NCBI GenBank assembly: GCA_001179505.1 | Contig: CDMY01000929.1 | Location: 85,608 to 149,607, forward strand | DNA: 64,000 bases | From: Vitrella brassicaformis | Taxonomy: Eukaryota > Sar > Vitrellaceae | Direction of reading: 5' to 3' | Shown: piece by piece, positions 34,691 to 45,125 of the stretch | Numbering within the stretch: the first letter of the stretch is position 1 | How the letters are laid out: each line of letters begins with the position of its first letter | Made by a program: the position numbers and the translations under genes | Notes under the pieces: model-generated | The model's input: the letters and a program-made list of their open reading frames with translations, nothing else | The model's database searches: none | What the model was told of the DNA's origin: nothing

Positions 34691-35051
34691 TCTGCACGCC
34701 ATGTGGGAACCACATTCTAAAGACATGCACCATTCATCACACGCAGAATTTGCGCAGCGCCGCACCGCGCCACACCTGTCCGTCTGTCTGTCTGTCCGTC
34801 CGTCTGTCTGTCTGTCTGTCTGTCCGCGCACTACACGTCCCCGGATGAGTCCATCATGCAGCAGCAGATATGAGATGCACACACCGCCAGACACGCAGCC
34901 CGCCCTACCGCCCGCCCACCGGACAGTCAGTCAGTCAGCTACTTCTGTGGCGATCCTTGACGCCAGTCAGCCTGCGCAACACACCCCAACACCCACACAA
35001 TCCGCACCATCAGGTACCCTCTGCATCATCTGGGTGGTCCCCACCGTGTAC
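34612..35051. other. Spacer between B remnant and B3
   Basis: This region is the B3 3' flank, homologous to the one after B1 (4580-4840). A (CTGT)n(CCGT)n run lies at 34781-34823. Apart from the remnant there is no coding signal. Confidence 0.6.
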
Positions 35052-37013
35052 CTAAGGCGTCTGGCCGTCGAGCACGATGGCCGCGATAGGGCCGAGAGCG
35101 CGACGGGGTTTGGCGGCCGTCAGGGGGAATCGCTGAGCGAAGGGCGCATCCTGAGGGACACCTGCTGCTGGCGCCTCGGTGGTATGGATGGTGACGTGCA
35201 CTGCACGCACACAAAGCAGAGCAAACGATCAGACACAACAAGGCAGCATGATGATGTGCTGTGCGTGTGCATGCGTACCGTCCTGGTTGTTGCCTGGGGA
35301 GATGTTGAAGGACATCCACGCGATGAATGGGTCGTCCGACGTCGTCAAGAAATGCAGCTGCACGCACCGCCCACTGGCCGCCTCCCATGTCGTCACGCCC
35401 GAGCATCCGTTGAGGGCCGTGTGCGGTGATCGGGTCATGATGCGGTCGAGGTGGCCACCACGCACACTCCTGACACACACATCAATAACGCACCACATAG
35501 CCATTCGCTCTCTCATTGCGTGCCATCCACTGACCGTTCCACCGCCACTGTTGGCGAGTGGGAGATGACCCCCACAGCCAACACCCGGTGAAACAGCAAC
35601 AGGCCCTTCAGCATGGAACTCGCCGATGTTGAGACGGCGCCACCATTGGCACCGGCCGTCCCCCAGCCCACACCCTGCTGCCACAGAATGCGGCTCCCGA
35701 CTGGCGGGTCGTGCGGCTTGGCGTGGTGGGTGAAGGGGTGCTGCGAGAAGGGATGGACGGGGCGGTTGGGGAGGAAGAGGGGCGGGTCGATGGCCATGGT
35801 GAAGTTGGGCTCGTTGCGGATGGCGCGGATCTCGTTGTTGTGTCGGAACAGCTCGAGTGTGCCGTCTTGCTGGCCATTGGGGCGGCGGAAGGCCACATGG
35901 CGGCCGACGAGCATCCACTGCGCAAACACACAGGGCAGCGCCAAGAAGTCCTGCAGCCAACACACATCGGCACCCACAAATCCAACAGCTCGCCCATTGC
36001 CTCTTCTTGCTTACCCCCTTGGTGGCGTGTGTCTGGAGGTTTGCAGCACCCACAGTGACCGGCAGCTGACAGTAGCCGCCATGCTCAGCGAGTCTGAGCG
36101 TCCCGCCCACCTCCCGCCAGCCGCCCTCGCCCCCCTCCTCTACCACCCACATGGCCTTCATCACATCGCTGTGGCTCAGCTGATCGTCGAACTGCATCAC
36201 ACCGCTCAGCCCCGCCCGCTCGATGGCCATCGGCAGCCGAAGGTTGCGGGCGATCGGCCGGAGGGCGTTGGTGACGGGTCGTGCAGTCGACTTGAAGCGG
36301 GCGATAGCGGTCAAGTCAGACTGTGCGATGATGACGCTCAGGGGCCGGGCGGGGAGGTCATACAGGTGCAACCGTCGCGCCTGATGACACAGAGAAAGAA
36401 AGGCAGGCGACATATCAGACACATACATACCTTCACGTGTATGGGTCTTCCGTTTGTGCCTGCCTGTGGTCACTCACTGACCCACCTGTGTGCGGCGGTG
36501 TGTTGTGAGTGCGATAGTCGCGTCTAAAGTGTCCGCCAGCTGGGCCAGCCTGTCTGATTCTGTGGCGACGTGACGGTTGATCGTGTCGAGCATCTGGTGA
36601 GCGAAGCAGGTGAGAGCAGCACCAATCAATCAAGACACGACGATGACAGACACGCAGAGGCTATTGTCTTGTGCTCCCACCTGGGGTGTCATCGCACCGG
36701 CGTCCATCTGTGTGAGTCGTTCGATGCATGCGTTGACCTGCACACTACACAATCAGCACAAGCGAACAAGCAACTGAGCAAAGAGAGATGGATGCACCGC
36801 AAGGACGTGTGTGTGTCTGTGTGCGCGCGTGTGGATGGTCAGTATGAACTGGGCGAAGACACACAGAGTACCTTCTCCTGATTCCGCCGGAACTGTGCGA
36901 GCTGCTGCTCCTGCATCCGCAAGGCAACCATCTGCGCAGGACAACACAACCATGCAGCATCGCTCACTCGGCCCACATGCCCCTCCTCTCACCCGAGTTT
37001 CAACGAGATCCAT
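35052..37013 (-). CDS. Family B protein, copy 3 (B3), apparently intact
   Basis: The third full B copy. Its first exons differ from B1/B2: MDLVETR at 37013, then MVALRMQEQQLAQFRRNQEK and NACIERLTQMDAG. From MLDTINRHVATESDRLAQL on it follows the family: ATIALTTHRRTQ, RRLHLYDLPARPLSVIIAQS, FDDQLSHSDVMKAMW, GYCQLPVTVGAANLQTHAT, QWMLVGRHVAFRRPNG, LELFRHNNEIRAIRNEPNF, HPFTHHAKPHDPP, GGHLDRIMTRSPHTALNG and PIAAIVLDGQAP with TAG at 35052. The frame is uninterrupted where B2 is broken. It shares a 191-bp divergent spacer with the F-box gene; that spacer does not look like the A/B promoter, which fits the replaced 5' exons. Confidence 0.65.
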
Positions 37014-37204
37014 CTAAGCGGCGATGATGAATTACAACGCTCCGTGGCAGCTTCACCAGGCTCTACAAGCCTCCCGCATCGTCTCACACTCTGCTCGCAA
37101 AGAAAAAGGGCGGCCCTTGCGAGCTTGAGAGTGACGCAACAGGGCCATTCGCAGTGCTACATCTGTGCGTCACTGTTCCCCGGCTATAGTGTTTTCTCAC
37201 AGAA

Positions 37205-40200
37205 ATGGCGTCGAGAGAGGGAGCGAAGAGGCCAATTGATGGCGAAGGAGATGACGAAGTGGATCAGATGCCGGCAAAACGGCAGAGAAGAGGCGAAGCC
37301 GCTCAAGCAACGCAGGTGAGTCAATCACGGAATGACCCAATCAACACACCGAACACAGAGACGCAAAAAGTCACCATTTGTGCCTTTGTTTGCCTGTTAG
37401 GTCGCAGCAGGTCCTCCGACGCTCTCATCGCTCCCAGGTGGACCTCACATCTTCGTCGGTGCCTTCCTCGACGCATCGGACCGAGCCAGCGTGGCCTCCG
37501 CCAGCAGACTCATGCGAGCGCAGGCCAAGCATTACGACTGGCAGCTGCTCTGGTTCGTTTATGGAAAGAATGAACAAGTACATCTTTCAGCTACGTGCTA
37601 CTCCTTCTGGTTTATTCTTCTTTGCCTCGACTGACTTCAGCCTCCTCTCATTCGGCTCATCGCAGGTCGAGTACATGTCCTACCAATGCCCCGAGAGCGT
37701 GCGATTCGGCACGACGCGTGGCGACGGCTCGCTGCGCCGCAACGTGTCGACCATGCCCTACCACGGCCCGGCGCAGCACCACTGGAAGAACCTCTACAAA
37801 CAGATCGTGCAGTTCCACAGGTGGGTCAGATTGGCGGACACAATCACTGTGGTCTGATTGTGTTGTGGTTGGCCTTCAGGAACATGGACGCTGGTGAGAG
37901 TCGGTTCCGCCAGAAGCCCCGTTTGCTGGCCACACCGGGCTCCCGACGCTTCCATGGCTCCAGGGAGTATCACGTGTCGAGAGACCTGTCGCTGCTCTTC
38001 TGGTAACCACACAGGGAGGGAGGGAGGGAGGGAGTGTCTGATGGCCACTGGATGCAGCACTGGTTGTTTGCTGCTGCTTTCATTTGGCATCAGGGATGAT
38101 GGTCGGAAGCTGCAAGTTATCGACATTGACTCGGTAAGCCAAGACAGGACGATCGGTGACACGGCCGATGACGTGTGGGTGTCGTCCGCCTGCCTCTCCT
38201 TTCCTCTCTCGTGCAGCTGGAGGAGGTGCTGACGCTGCCCGACTGCACTCGCCCGTTGGACGGCCGCATCAACCCCCAGTCGCGGCTTGCTCGCAAGGGC
38301 GATTTCGTGGTGCCTCCAGACGATACGCCGAGGCCACCGATCGAGGCCATCAGAGAGGGGGGCAGGTCCGTTGACGAGGAGGCCATTCGCATACGGACGC
38401 AGGAGAGGGCCAAGCCACGCGAGAACCCGCCCCCACAGCTCCTTATGTTCGCCAACACAAAGGTGCACAGGGCAGAAGGGGTGGCAGTCGATTCAGGCGT
38501 GATGTCTTCGCAGGAGCTGATACTTGTGTACGTGACTCCTCCGGCGAGCAGCAGGAACCGTGCCTTCGTCGAGTGGGCTGGGCGTCATGATGTGGCCACT
38601 GAGCCAGTCATTCGGGTAACGCCCCCCACACACACAAAGCACGCCGCCCTTTCATGTGTGCTCATACAACGACAGGTGTGGGATTTGAGGACTGCTCAGT
38701 ACCGTGCAACCATCTACTTGTCGCCCCCTGCAGCCAGACCTGCTCAGCCGTCTCCCCCCGCCAGGCGTCCCGCCAGCGCTCCCGCTGCAGCTGTCGCAGC
38801 GCTCCCCGTCGCACCCGTCACCCAATCAGCACCAGCCAACACGGCAGACAACCAAAAAGGTGAGATAAGTGACAAGGAAACCAATCAAACGGCTGCTGTT
38901 TGCCCGTGTGAATTCATCGATTCACCGTTGCCTTTGCTGCTGTCTCTCAGCGTCGCAAGAGGCCGACCAGCCGATGGACGAGGAGCCAGAAGAGGAGGAC
39001 GACAGCTTTGCAGCCGCTGTGGGGACCGGCGCTTTCAATGGCCACTATTTCTCACAAGACCGGCAGTGCGAGCCGCCCCAGGAGTTCTTCTGCTGGCAGG
39101 ATACCCTCATGCTCAGCTGCCACATTGGACTGGTGATCTGGAACGTCACCAATGCCGACCGCATCGAGCTGTCGCGAAAGCTGGAGATGAGTAGGTTTCC
39201 GACCAGTCTGCCGTCCCCCGATCCCCCTACTGCTGCCCCTGCCAATCCCCCTCCCCCTCCGCCTCCCGCAGTCCCTGCTCCCCCTGCAGCCCCTGGCACT
39301 CTCATCCCCCCCTGGGGAGCGGGAGCCGCCTTCATCTGGCCCCCCATTGGGCCGCAGCCACCGCCATGGGCGCAGGGACCATGGGTGCAGGGACCCTTCC
39401 CCCCACCGCCTGCAAAGTTGTACGTCACGTGGTACACGAATGAGCTGGTAAGGGGTAGGAGACAAGGCGACATGACCGCCATGCAGGTGTTTCTTGCTGC
39501 GATGCCTGCAGATTGGTTTCTATTTGGATACGATGCCGGATTTGTACGTGTACAACTTTCGAGAGGCTGATGACGACAACGGTGAAGCTGAGAGGAAGAT
39601 GCTGCGGCTGCAGCGACACACAGAGCCCATCATCGGCGTGTGTGTCATTGATCATCCATTCAAGACCACACAACAGGACGTCTGGTACGCAATGCCCGAC
39701 GCACAGCTGAGGCTTCTCGTCGATGCATGTGGATCTCTTCTGTCTCTGACCATCAGGGTAGACGAGCTCTACTGTTTCTCCATGGACCGCAGTGGCCTCG
39801 TGTGCGTGTGGGACAGCTCCCAGAACTTCGCCTGTGTGCGGGAGATCAACACAGGCCTCGCGCAGGTGGCCTTCTCCATCACAGCCGGGCCTCAGCACCT
39901 GCTCATCCTATCTGAAGACACTCACCACCCGTAAGCGTCCGCACGAGCCACCGACAAACGAATGAGGTACCCACCACACAAACACGGTCTGCACGTGCCA
40001 TGGCGTGTCTTGCCAGGTTCATCGAAGACGTGAACGTGCACATCTACACAATCTCTCACGAGCGCAGGCAGCGAGACGGCCGCACAACATGGGAGCTGGC
40101 CATCACCGAGATGCCTGGCCCAGCTCCGCGCGTTGACCCGCAAGCATCCCTGGTCAGCACACACACAAGCATGTGTCGTCTGCGACGTGTAGCTCGTTCT

Positions 40201-40441
40201 TTTTTCCCTTGTGTCATCGATGCAGGCGTACATGTTCGACTCCTCGTACGTCCACGTGTCGTCCAGGGAGGGCAACAGCCACGGGTGCAACTACTCCATC
40301 TACCGTCTGAGCGACTGGGAGAAGGTGGCCCAGCTCAACGACTGCCTCGTCCACGATGCGTGGGTCTTCTGGAAATGGATACAGGTGCTGGCGGACGGCA
40401 CCATGGGCGTCTTCGACTATCGACAGATCTGCTGTGGCTGA
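37205..40441 (+). CDS. F-box-like protein with C-terminal WD40-type repeats
   Basis: Multi-exon. The start MASREGAKRPIDGEGDDEVD at 37205 is followed by a basic stretch (PAKRQRR, nuclear-signal-like). The next exon reads GGPHIFVGAFLDASDRASV then SASRLMRAQAKHYDWQLLW, the shape of an F-box ending in the usual LW. Later exons contain propeller-type strands: SRDLSLLFWDDGRKLQVIDI, PVIRVWDLRTAQYRATIY, LDTMPDLYVYNF, TEPIIGVCVIDHPF, LYCFSMDRSGLVCVWDS, VFDYRQICCG. Proline-rich linkers separate them (38760-38830, 39220-39410). F-box/WD40 proteins present substrates to SCF ubiquitin ligases; that role is inferred. No long insert breaks the frame. Confidence 0.65.
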
Positions 40442-40723
40442 GCTCAGTGCCTGACGTGCATGTGATTGGTGTGACCTATCGATTTGACTTCGAAGAATTA
40501 ATCGCACAAGAATTTGACGCACATGGTGGTACTTGGAGTGGTAGCACATCGCCTGCCGATCGCATCGCCCCCAAAGCGCTGGATAAGCGCGCAGGTCACT
40601 GCTGCCTGAGTTGATTCCCCAGCTTCTTGATGCTTGAATGAACAGCGCTCCCTTATTGACGCCCCCGCTGTCGAACCAAGTCAAGGCAAAGCATCCGTCT
40701 CGGCGTTTGTCCTCGCTGACGCG

Positions 40724-42258
40724 ATGCCGTTATCGCCGGTTTTCTGGACATTCATCGGCCTCTCTCTGACCAGGGCCACTACGAATGGAGAAGACCGGCC
40801 ACTGCAGAGGAGCGGGTCGGACGCTCATCGACACATTGCAAGAATCCACAAGTTCGGTCTGGGGCGCAAGGGCCCTCACCAGTGGTCGTCCCGGAGACCG
40901 TCACCTCGCATCAGCAGCTCAGCAAGCGAGGCCGATCACACGATGGTCCTTCACTTGCTGCCCGGTCTAGCGCCCGACCACCTCCTCCCTCCCCTCCCCA
41001 TGTCTCTGCACGAGACAAACCACTCCGCCCACACCGCCACAAACGATCGGCGACGGCTCAGGAGGCCGCTGACGCTCCCCTGCCCTGCAGCAGGCCTGAG
41101 ATTGAAGAGGAGCTCCCCAGCCTTCCAGGGAAACCTGAGGAAAAGAAAAAGGAAGGCGACAAGAAGGCTGAAGGGCCAGCTGAGGAGAAGAAGTCGCCCG
41201 AGGAGGCGGGCAAGACGAAGATCCAGCCTGACAGCGACTCCAACGGCAACGAGAGGCTGTGTGGCGTGTACGAGCTGGGTTGTGTGGCTGAGGCGGGCGA
41301 CACGGGGACGCTGGTGGAGTCGCGCAAGACGACCGAGTGGTACCACAAGAACGGCGTCATGCGTGAGTGGGACAGGTACTACTCCAACGACGAGGGCAGA
41401 AAATGCAACGTCAAGGACATCGATGCAGGTACACGCCCAACAGACAGACAGGCAACACACGGGAGACACGGAAAGAGTAAGGACGATGTTCGTTCGTTCG
41501 TGGTGGTTCCCTGATTCCTCTCTCTGCCAGATTTGGTCATGTGGGCCAGCTACAATGTGTTGGCTGAGACGACGGCGGAAAATCAGGGGAGTGAGTTCAA
41601 AGTCAGATACGTGTGGCGCTCTATCGAGGTAACAAGACAAGAGCGAAACACATAATTGTGCCGGCCATTCATCCTCGTCGGTGTCTCCATCAGCTGACGC
41701 CCTACCAGGACGATCGTGTCACACATCTGCAGGAGAAGTGCGCCTGTCCTGACCAGCTCAAGCCATGGGCCAACGGCAAGACACAGCAGATCGTACGCAG
41801 TCCTGCATCCACACAAGAGACATTCAATCTTTCTCTTCTGTGTGAGTATGTGCGTGGGCAGGCCCGCTGTGACCCTGCTGGTTGCGAGATGCTCAAGCGA
41901 CTGTGTGTGGAGCAGTACAACGGCAAGTGCAGCCTCACCGTCACGCTCAGGGTCTTCAGCAAGGACAGCAAGAAAGTCATGGAAAGGCTCAACCAGGTAG
42001 AGAAAGACTTAACAAAGACGCCTTGCCTAAACAACAATGTCTCTCTTTCTGTGCTGACAGTTCGGTGATATTCCTAAGAACGAGTCAAGTCTGCCGGCCA
42101 AGCTGCTGATGGAGCAGAAGAAGAACTGCGAAGAACTGGACGGAAGGCTGTGTCCTGGAGGCGGCGCGATCGGCAAACATGGTGGTGGTGCGCATGCAGG
42201 TGTGTTGGTGGCTTTGTTAGTCATGTTGTGCCACTGGGTCATTTCAGCTGTAGAGTGA
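40724..42258 (+). CDS. Secreted, probably GPI- or tail-anchored orphan protein
   Basis: The proposed start MPLSPVFWTFIGLSLTRATT at 40724 resembles a signal peptide. The downstream frame (KPEEKKKEGDKKAEGPAEEK, ERLCGVYELGCVAEAGDTG, TTEWYHKNGVMREWDRYY) is offset by one, so an intron must lie between; 40883-41093 would fit but is not proven. Further exons give DLVMWASYNVLAETT, VRYVWRSIELTPYQDD, LQEKCACPDQLKPWA, CDPAGCEMLKRLCVEQYNG and KKNCEELDGRLCPGGG. Cysteines are frequent, as in extracellular proteins. The C-terminus is GAHAGVLVALLVMLCHW and five more residues, a hydrophobic tail after small residues, as in GPI signals. No known domain is recognised. Confidence 0.55.
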
Positions 42259-42826
42259 GAGAGACGTGTGGTTGCTTGGTCGCTTGGTTGCTTGGTTGGT
42301 TGTTAGGGTATGCAAAGATTGAGAAATTTCTCCACATTGCCAAATTTGTCCATTTATTTGTCCTCACACATTGCATTGGTGCGATTCCTCGATTTCATCC
42401 ACGAAGAGAGAAGGCAGCCAGTCGGTCCTCTTTCTCATTCACACACGCAGCCCTTTCCGGGCTCGAGCATGCATGTCGGTCAGGCGATGTCCCTCACTCA
42501 CCCCATCCTATACACACACGCACCCACTTCCTCAGTGCAGCGACAGCCACAAATACCACACCCTCACAAGAAAACACACTGGGTGCTGTAGAGCAGTCAG
42601 GCATCGAATTTAGGGAAATACAGCAGCCAGCCAGCCGCGCAAACCGAATCAAGGGAGCGCAGCTACCGGGAAGGAAAAAAAGGAGCGAGAGAGAGAGAGA
42701 GAGAGAGCTTCAAGACAGGGCGGCAATCACTCACACACAGTAGGGATTGTCTGTACTGTCTGTCCACGCGTCTGCCTCTCCTCGCATCCCCGGGTGTGCA
42801 ATGCATGCGCATGACATACATGTGTA
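42259..42826. other. Spacer, no gene seen
   Basis: Convergent spacer after the secreted orphan. Contains TTGCTTGG repeats at 42271-42303 and a (GA)n run at 42688-42708. Confidence 0.6.
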
Positions 42827-42926
42827 GGTATCCTCTATTGACCTTCCAGTAGCGACTCACATCCGCCAGGGATGGTACCATCCCTGGCGGATGTGACTCG
42901 CTGGTGGAAAGTCAATGAAGAATGCC
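42827..42926. repeat. Large palindrome centred on GGTACC
   Basis: The inner 26-base arms, 42851-42876 and 42877-42902, are reverse complements with one mismatch. The outer 24 bases on each side still match at about 17 of 24. The right arm is coding sequence of the truncated reductase on the minus strand; the left arm is an inverted copy of it. There is no loop, so it could form a long hairpin. Confidence 0.85.
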
Positions 42927-43444
42927 GACACGTGTGACGCATTGCCCCCACCATGAATGAATCCTGCGGCTCTGGTGGCGATCTGTGTCTTGTCGCGCAT
43001 TTCAGGGTTCTTGGCCAGCCACGTGCCGATGTACTTCTCAGTCAGCCATGAGTGTGCTGGGCAGTCGGCGCCAGATAAAACTCTGCACACGCGGGAAGAC
43101 AAAGAAAAAACTAAGAAAACATGCACTCCATCACCCCTTTCCTTGATGGCGCAGCCGAGCTGTGCGTCCGCCTCACCTCATTGCTCTGACTCCTCCCCAG
43201 GTCATCGTACCAAGACTGACGCACACACATACACACACCGTTAACGAAGAGGGGTGAATGCATCATTCTGATCACTTGCCAAACAGGTGAGGTGTGACCA
43301 TCATATCGCTGAAGCCAAGCCGCCAGCCCCCGCTTCTGTGCAGATGAAGACGGCGGTGAGCTCCTGGTCTGTGCGAGTCGCCTCAGCGGGCTGATGAACG
43401 CAGAGGGGAGGGCCAGGCACGGCGGCAGCTAGGCCAACCACCAT
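42877..43444 (-). pseudogene. Truncated aldo/keto reductase (Tas-like)
   Basis: Only the N-terminal third of an aldo/keto reductase is present. Minus-strand pieces, in order: MVVGLAAAVPGPPLCVHQ from 43444 (signal-like), GWRLGFSDMMVTPHLFG, GTMTWGG, then in another frame ADAQLGCAIKERG, and SWLTEKYIGTWLAKNPEMRD, KTQIATRAAGF. These align with the start of the Tas/Kv-beta type barrel (GTMTxG, AxxQLxYAxxxG, TExYxGxWL, IAxK). The pieces lie in different frames with stops between them, and the catalytic Lys/His half is missing. The match stops inside the palindrome at 42877. Either a decayed gene or a rearrangement product. Divergent from eIF2-beta. Confidence 0.65.
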
Positions 43445-43628
43445 GACCAGCGTGAGCACCGCTCAGCAGCAGTTGCCAAAAAGCTCGCAGCGATCCGGAG
43501 CTTCCCCTCTGTTGTCTTTGTTTCGTCGCGTGAGGCATTTCTCTGGCATACATAAGCGTGATTGTATCAGCGTCTGTCGCGTTCAAGTGTTGGTTGAGGA
43601 GAAATCTGTGAATCGAGGCATAGCGGCA

Positions 43629-43908
43629 ATGGACGAGTCGGAGTTGCAGCAGAACGGGCCTGCCGAGGCAGGACCCGCAGAGGCAGACGCAGAGGTACGC
43701 CAGGTGCACGGACGAGCGATAGAGCGCATGATGCGGTGCACCGTAGATCATCCGATGACGACGCGTGTGTGTATGTGTGTGCAGGAGATGAAGGCGATGT
43801 TTGGCAAGAAGAAGAAGAAGGGAACCAAGAAGAAAAAGGCCGACGATGAAGGTATGTGGGCGGACACCGACCAAAAATGCCGCGGAGCGCCGTCATGCTT
43901 GGTGTCCC

Positions 43909-43944
<36 letters not shown>

Positions 43945-44320
43945 GTTGTACAGCTGCCGACCAGAAGGCCGAGGAGTTTGTTGATGGGTCTGGCCAGCCA
44001 TTCGTCAAGGGCAAACTACACCCATACAGCTTCGTAAGCTCACCACGCCACACATCCGGATGACTGACTTGTGTGCATCCAATGTGCCTGTGTGCGTGCG
44101 TGTCCTTCAGTTGCTGTCTCGGCTGTACGAGCGCATCAATGAGTCGAATCCCGAGTTGGGTCAGCGGAAGCGGTACACTCTCAAGCCGCCCCAGGTGGTG
44201 CGGGTCGGCTCCAAGAAGGTCGCGTGGATCAACTTCGCTGAAATATGCAAAATGTACGCCGCAGCCACTCGTGCACCCCACCGACACGTCACGCGTGAGC
44301 TGAGTCATTCCTGACTGTCT

Positions 44321-44358
<38 letters not shown>

Positions 44359-44764
44359 CAGGATGAATCGTAGCCAGGACCACGTGAACCAGTTTGTGTT
44401 GGCTGAGTTGGGTACGGAGGGGTCGGTGGCGGGCGACGACCAGCTGGTGCTCAAGGGCAAGTACGGGCCCAAACACATGGAGAGCCTCCTCAGGAAATAC
44501 ATCGGTGAGTCTGTCTGTGGCCACAGACACCTCACCACACACATGTACCCGACACAACCACTTGTGTGTGTCGATTGATCAGACGAGTACGTCAAGTGTC
44601 ACATGTGCAAGAGTCCCAACACGGCTCTGCAGCGCGACGCCGCCACCCGGCTGTACACCCTCATCTGCTACAACTGCACCGCACAGCGAACCGTCTCACA
44701 AATCAAGTCGGGATTCCACGCAGTGGCCAGGGGAGAGAGGAAAAAGGCCAAGGCAGCCACATAG
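43629..44764 (+). CDS. EIF2S2: Translation initiation factor eIF2 subunit beta
   Basis: Six exons (43629-43694, 43785-43851, 43954-44033, 44111-44253, 44362-44504, 44583-44764) join exactly in frame to 226 residues. eIF2-beta is part of the eIF2 ternary complex that brings initiator Met-tRNA to the 40S ribosome; it contacts eIF5 and eIF2B. The N-terminus is MDESELQQNGPAEAGPAEAD, with one lysine region KKKKKGTKKKK instead of the three K-boxes of animals and yeast. The core has YERINESNPELGQRKRYTLK, VRVGSKKVAWINFAEICKMM, RSQDHVNQFVLAELGTEGS and LKGKYGPKHMESLLRKYI. The zinc ribbon cysteines are C172, C175, C195 and C198, followed by RTVSQIKSGFHAVARGER. Confidence 0.95.
44324..44357. repeat. (TG)n tract in eIF2-beta intron 4
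   Basis: Some 16 TG units precede the acceptor TACCAG. Confidence 0.9.
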
Positions 44765-45125
44765 GAAGCCACCTACCTTACCTGGCCGGGCAGGGGCGGG
44801 GGAGGGAGGGGAGGGAGGGAAACAGATGTGGTTCGTTTGCTGAGTGTCGGTGGTCGGTTGGTTGAACTTGGTTGTGGTTGTGATGGTCGTGACTGCTTCA
44901 TTTTTGAATGCTTATATATGAATGACATCCGTCTGTCTGTCTGACTGTCTGTCTGTCTGACTGTCTGTCTGTCTGTCTGTCTGCATTGGTGCGGTTGGTA
45001 GACGTCACTGGGCTGACTCTCTTGTGCATCCATCGTGATCCGTGAACCTAAGAAGAATTCGTACCCAGCTTCACTCCGCTGGCTTTAGGGAAAGTCGGCG
45101 GGCGTCAAACGCACCTCAATTGAGG
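44765..45125. other. Spacer with (CTGT)n array
   Basis: 3' flank of eIF2-beta, then the promoter of the kinase-like gene. A GAGG-rich run lies at 44790-44822 and a CTGT/CTGA array at 44930-44985. No gene. Confidence 0.7.
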
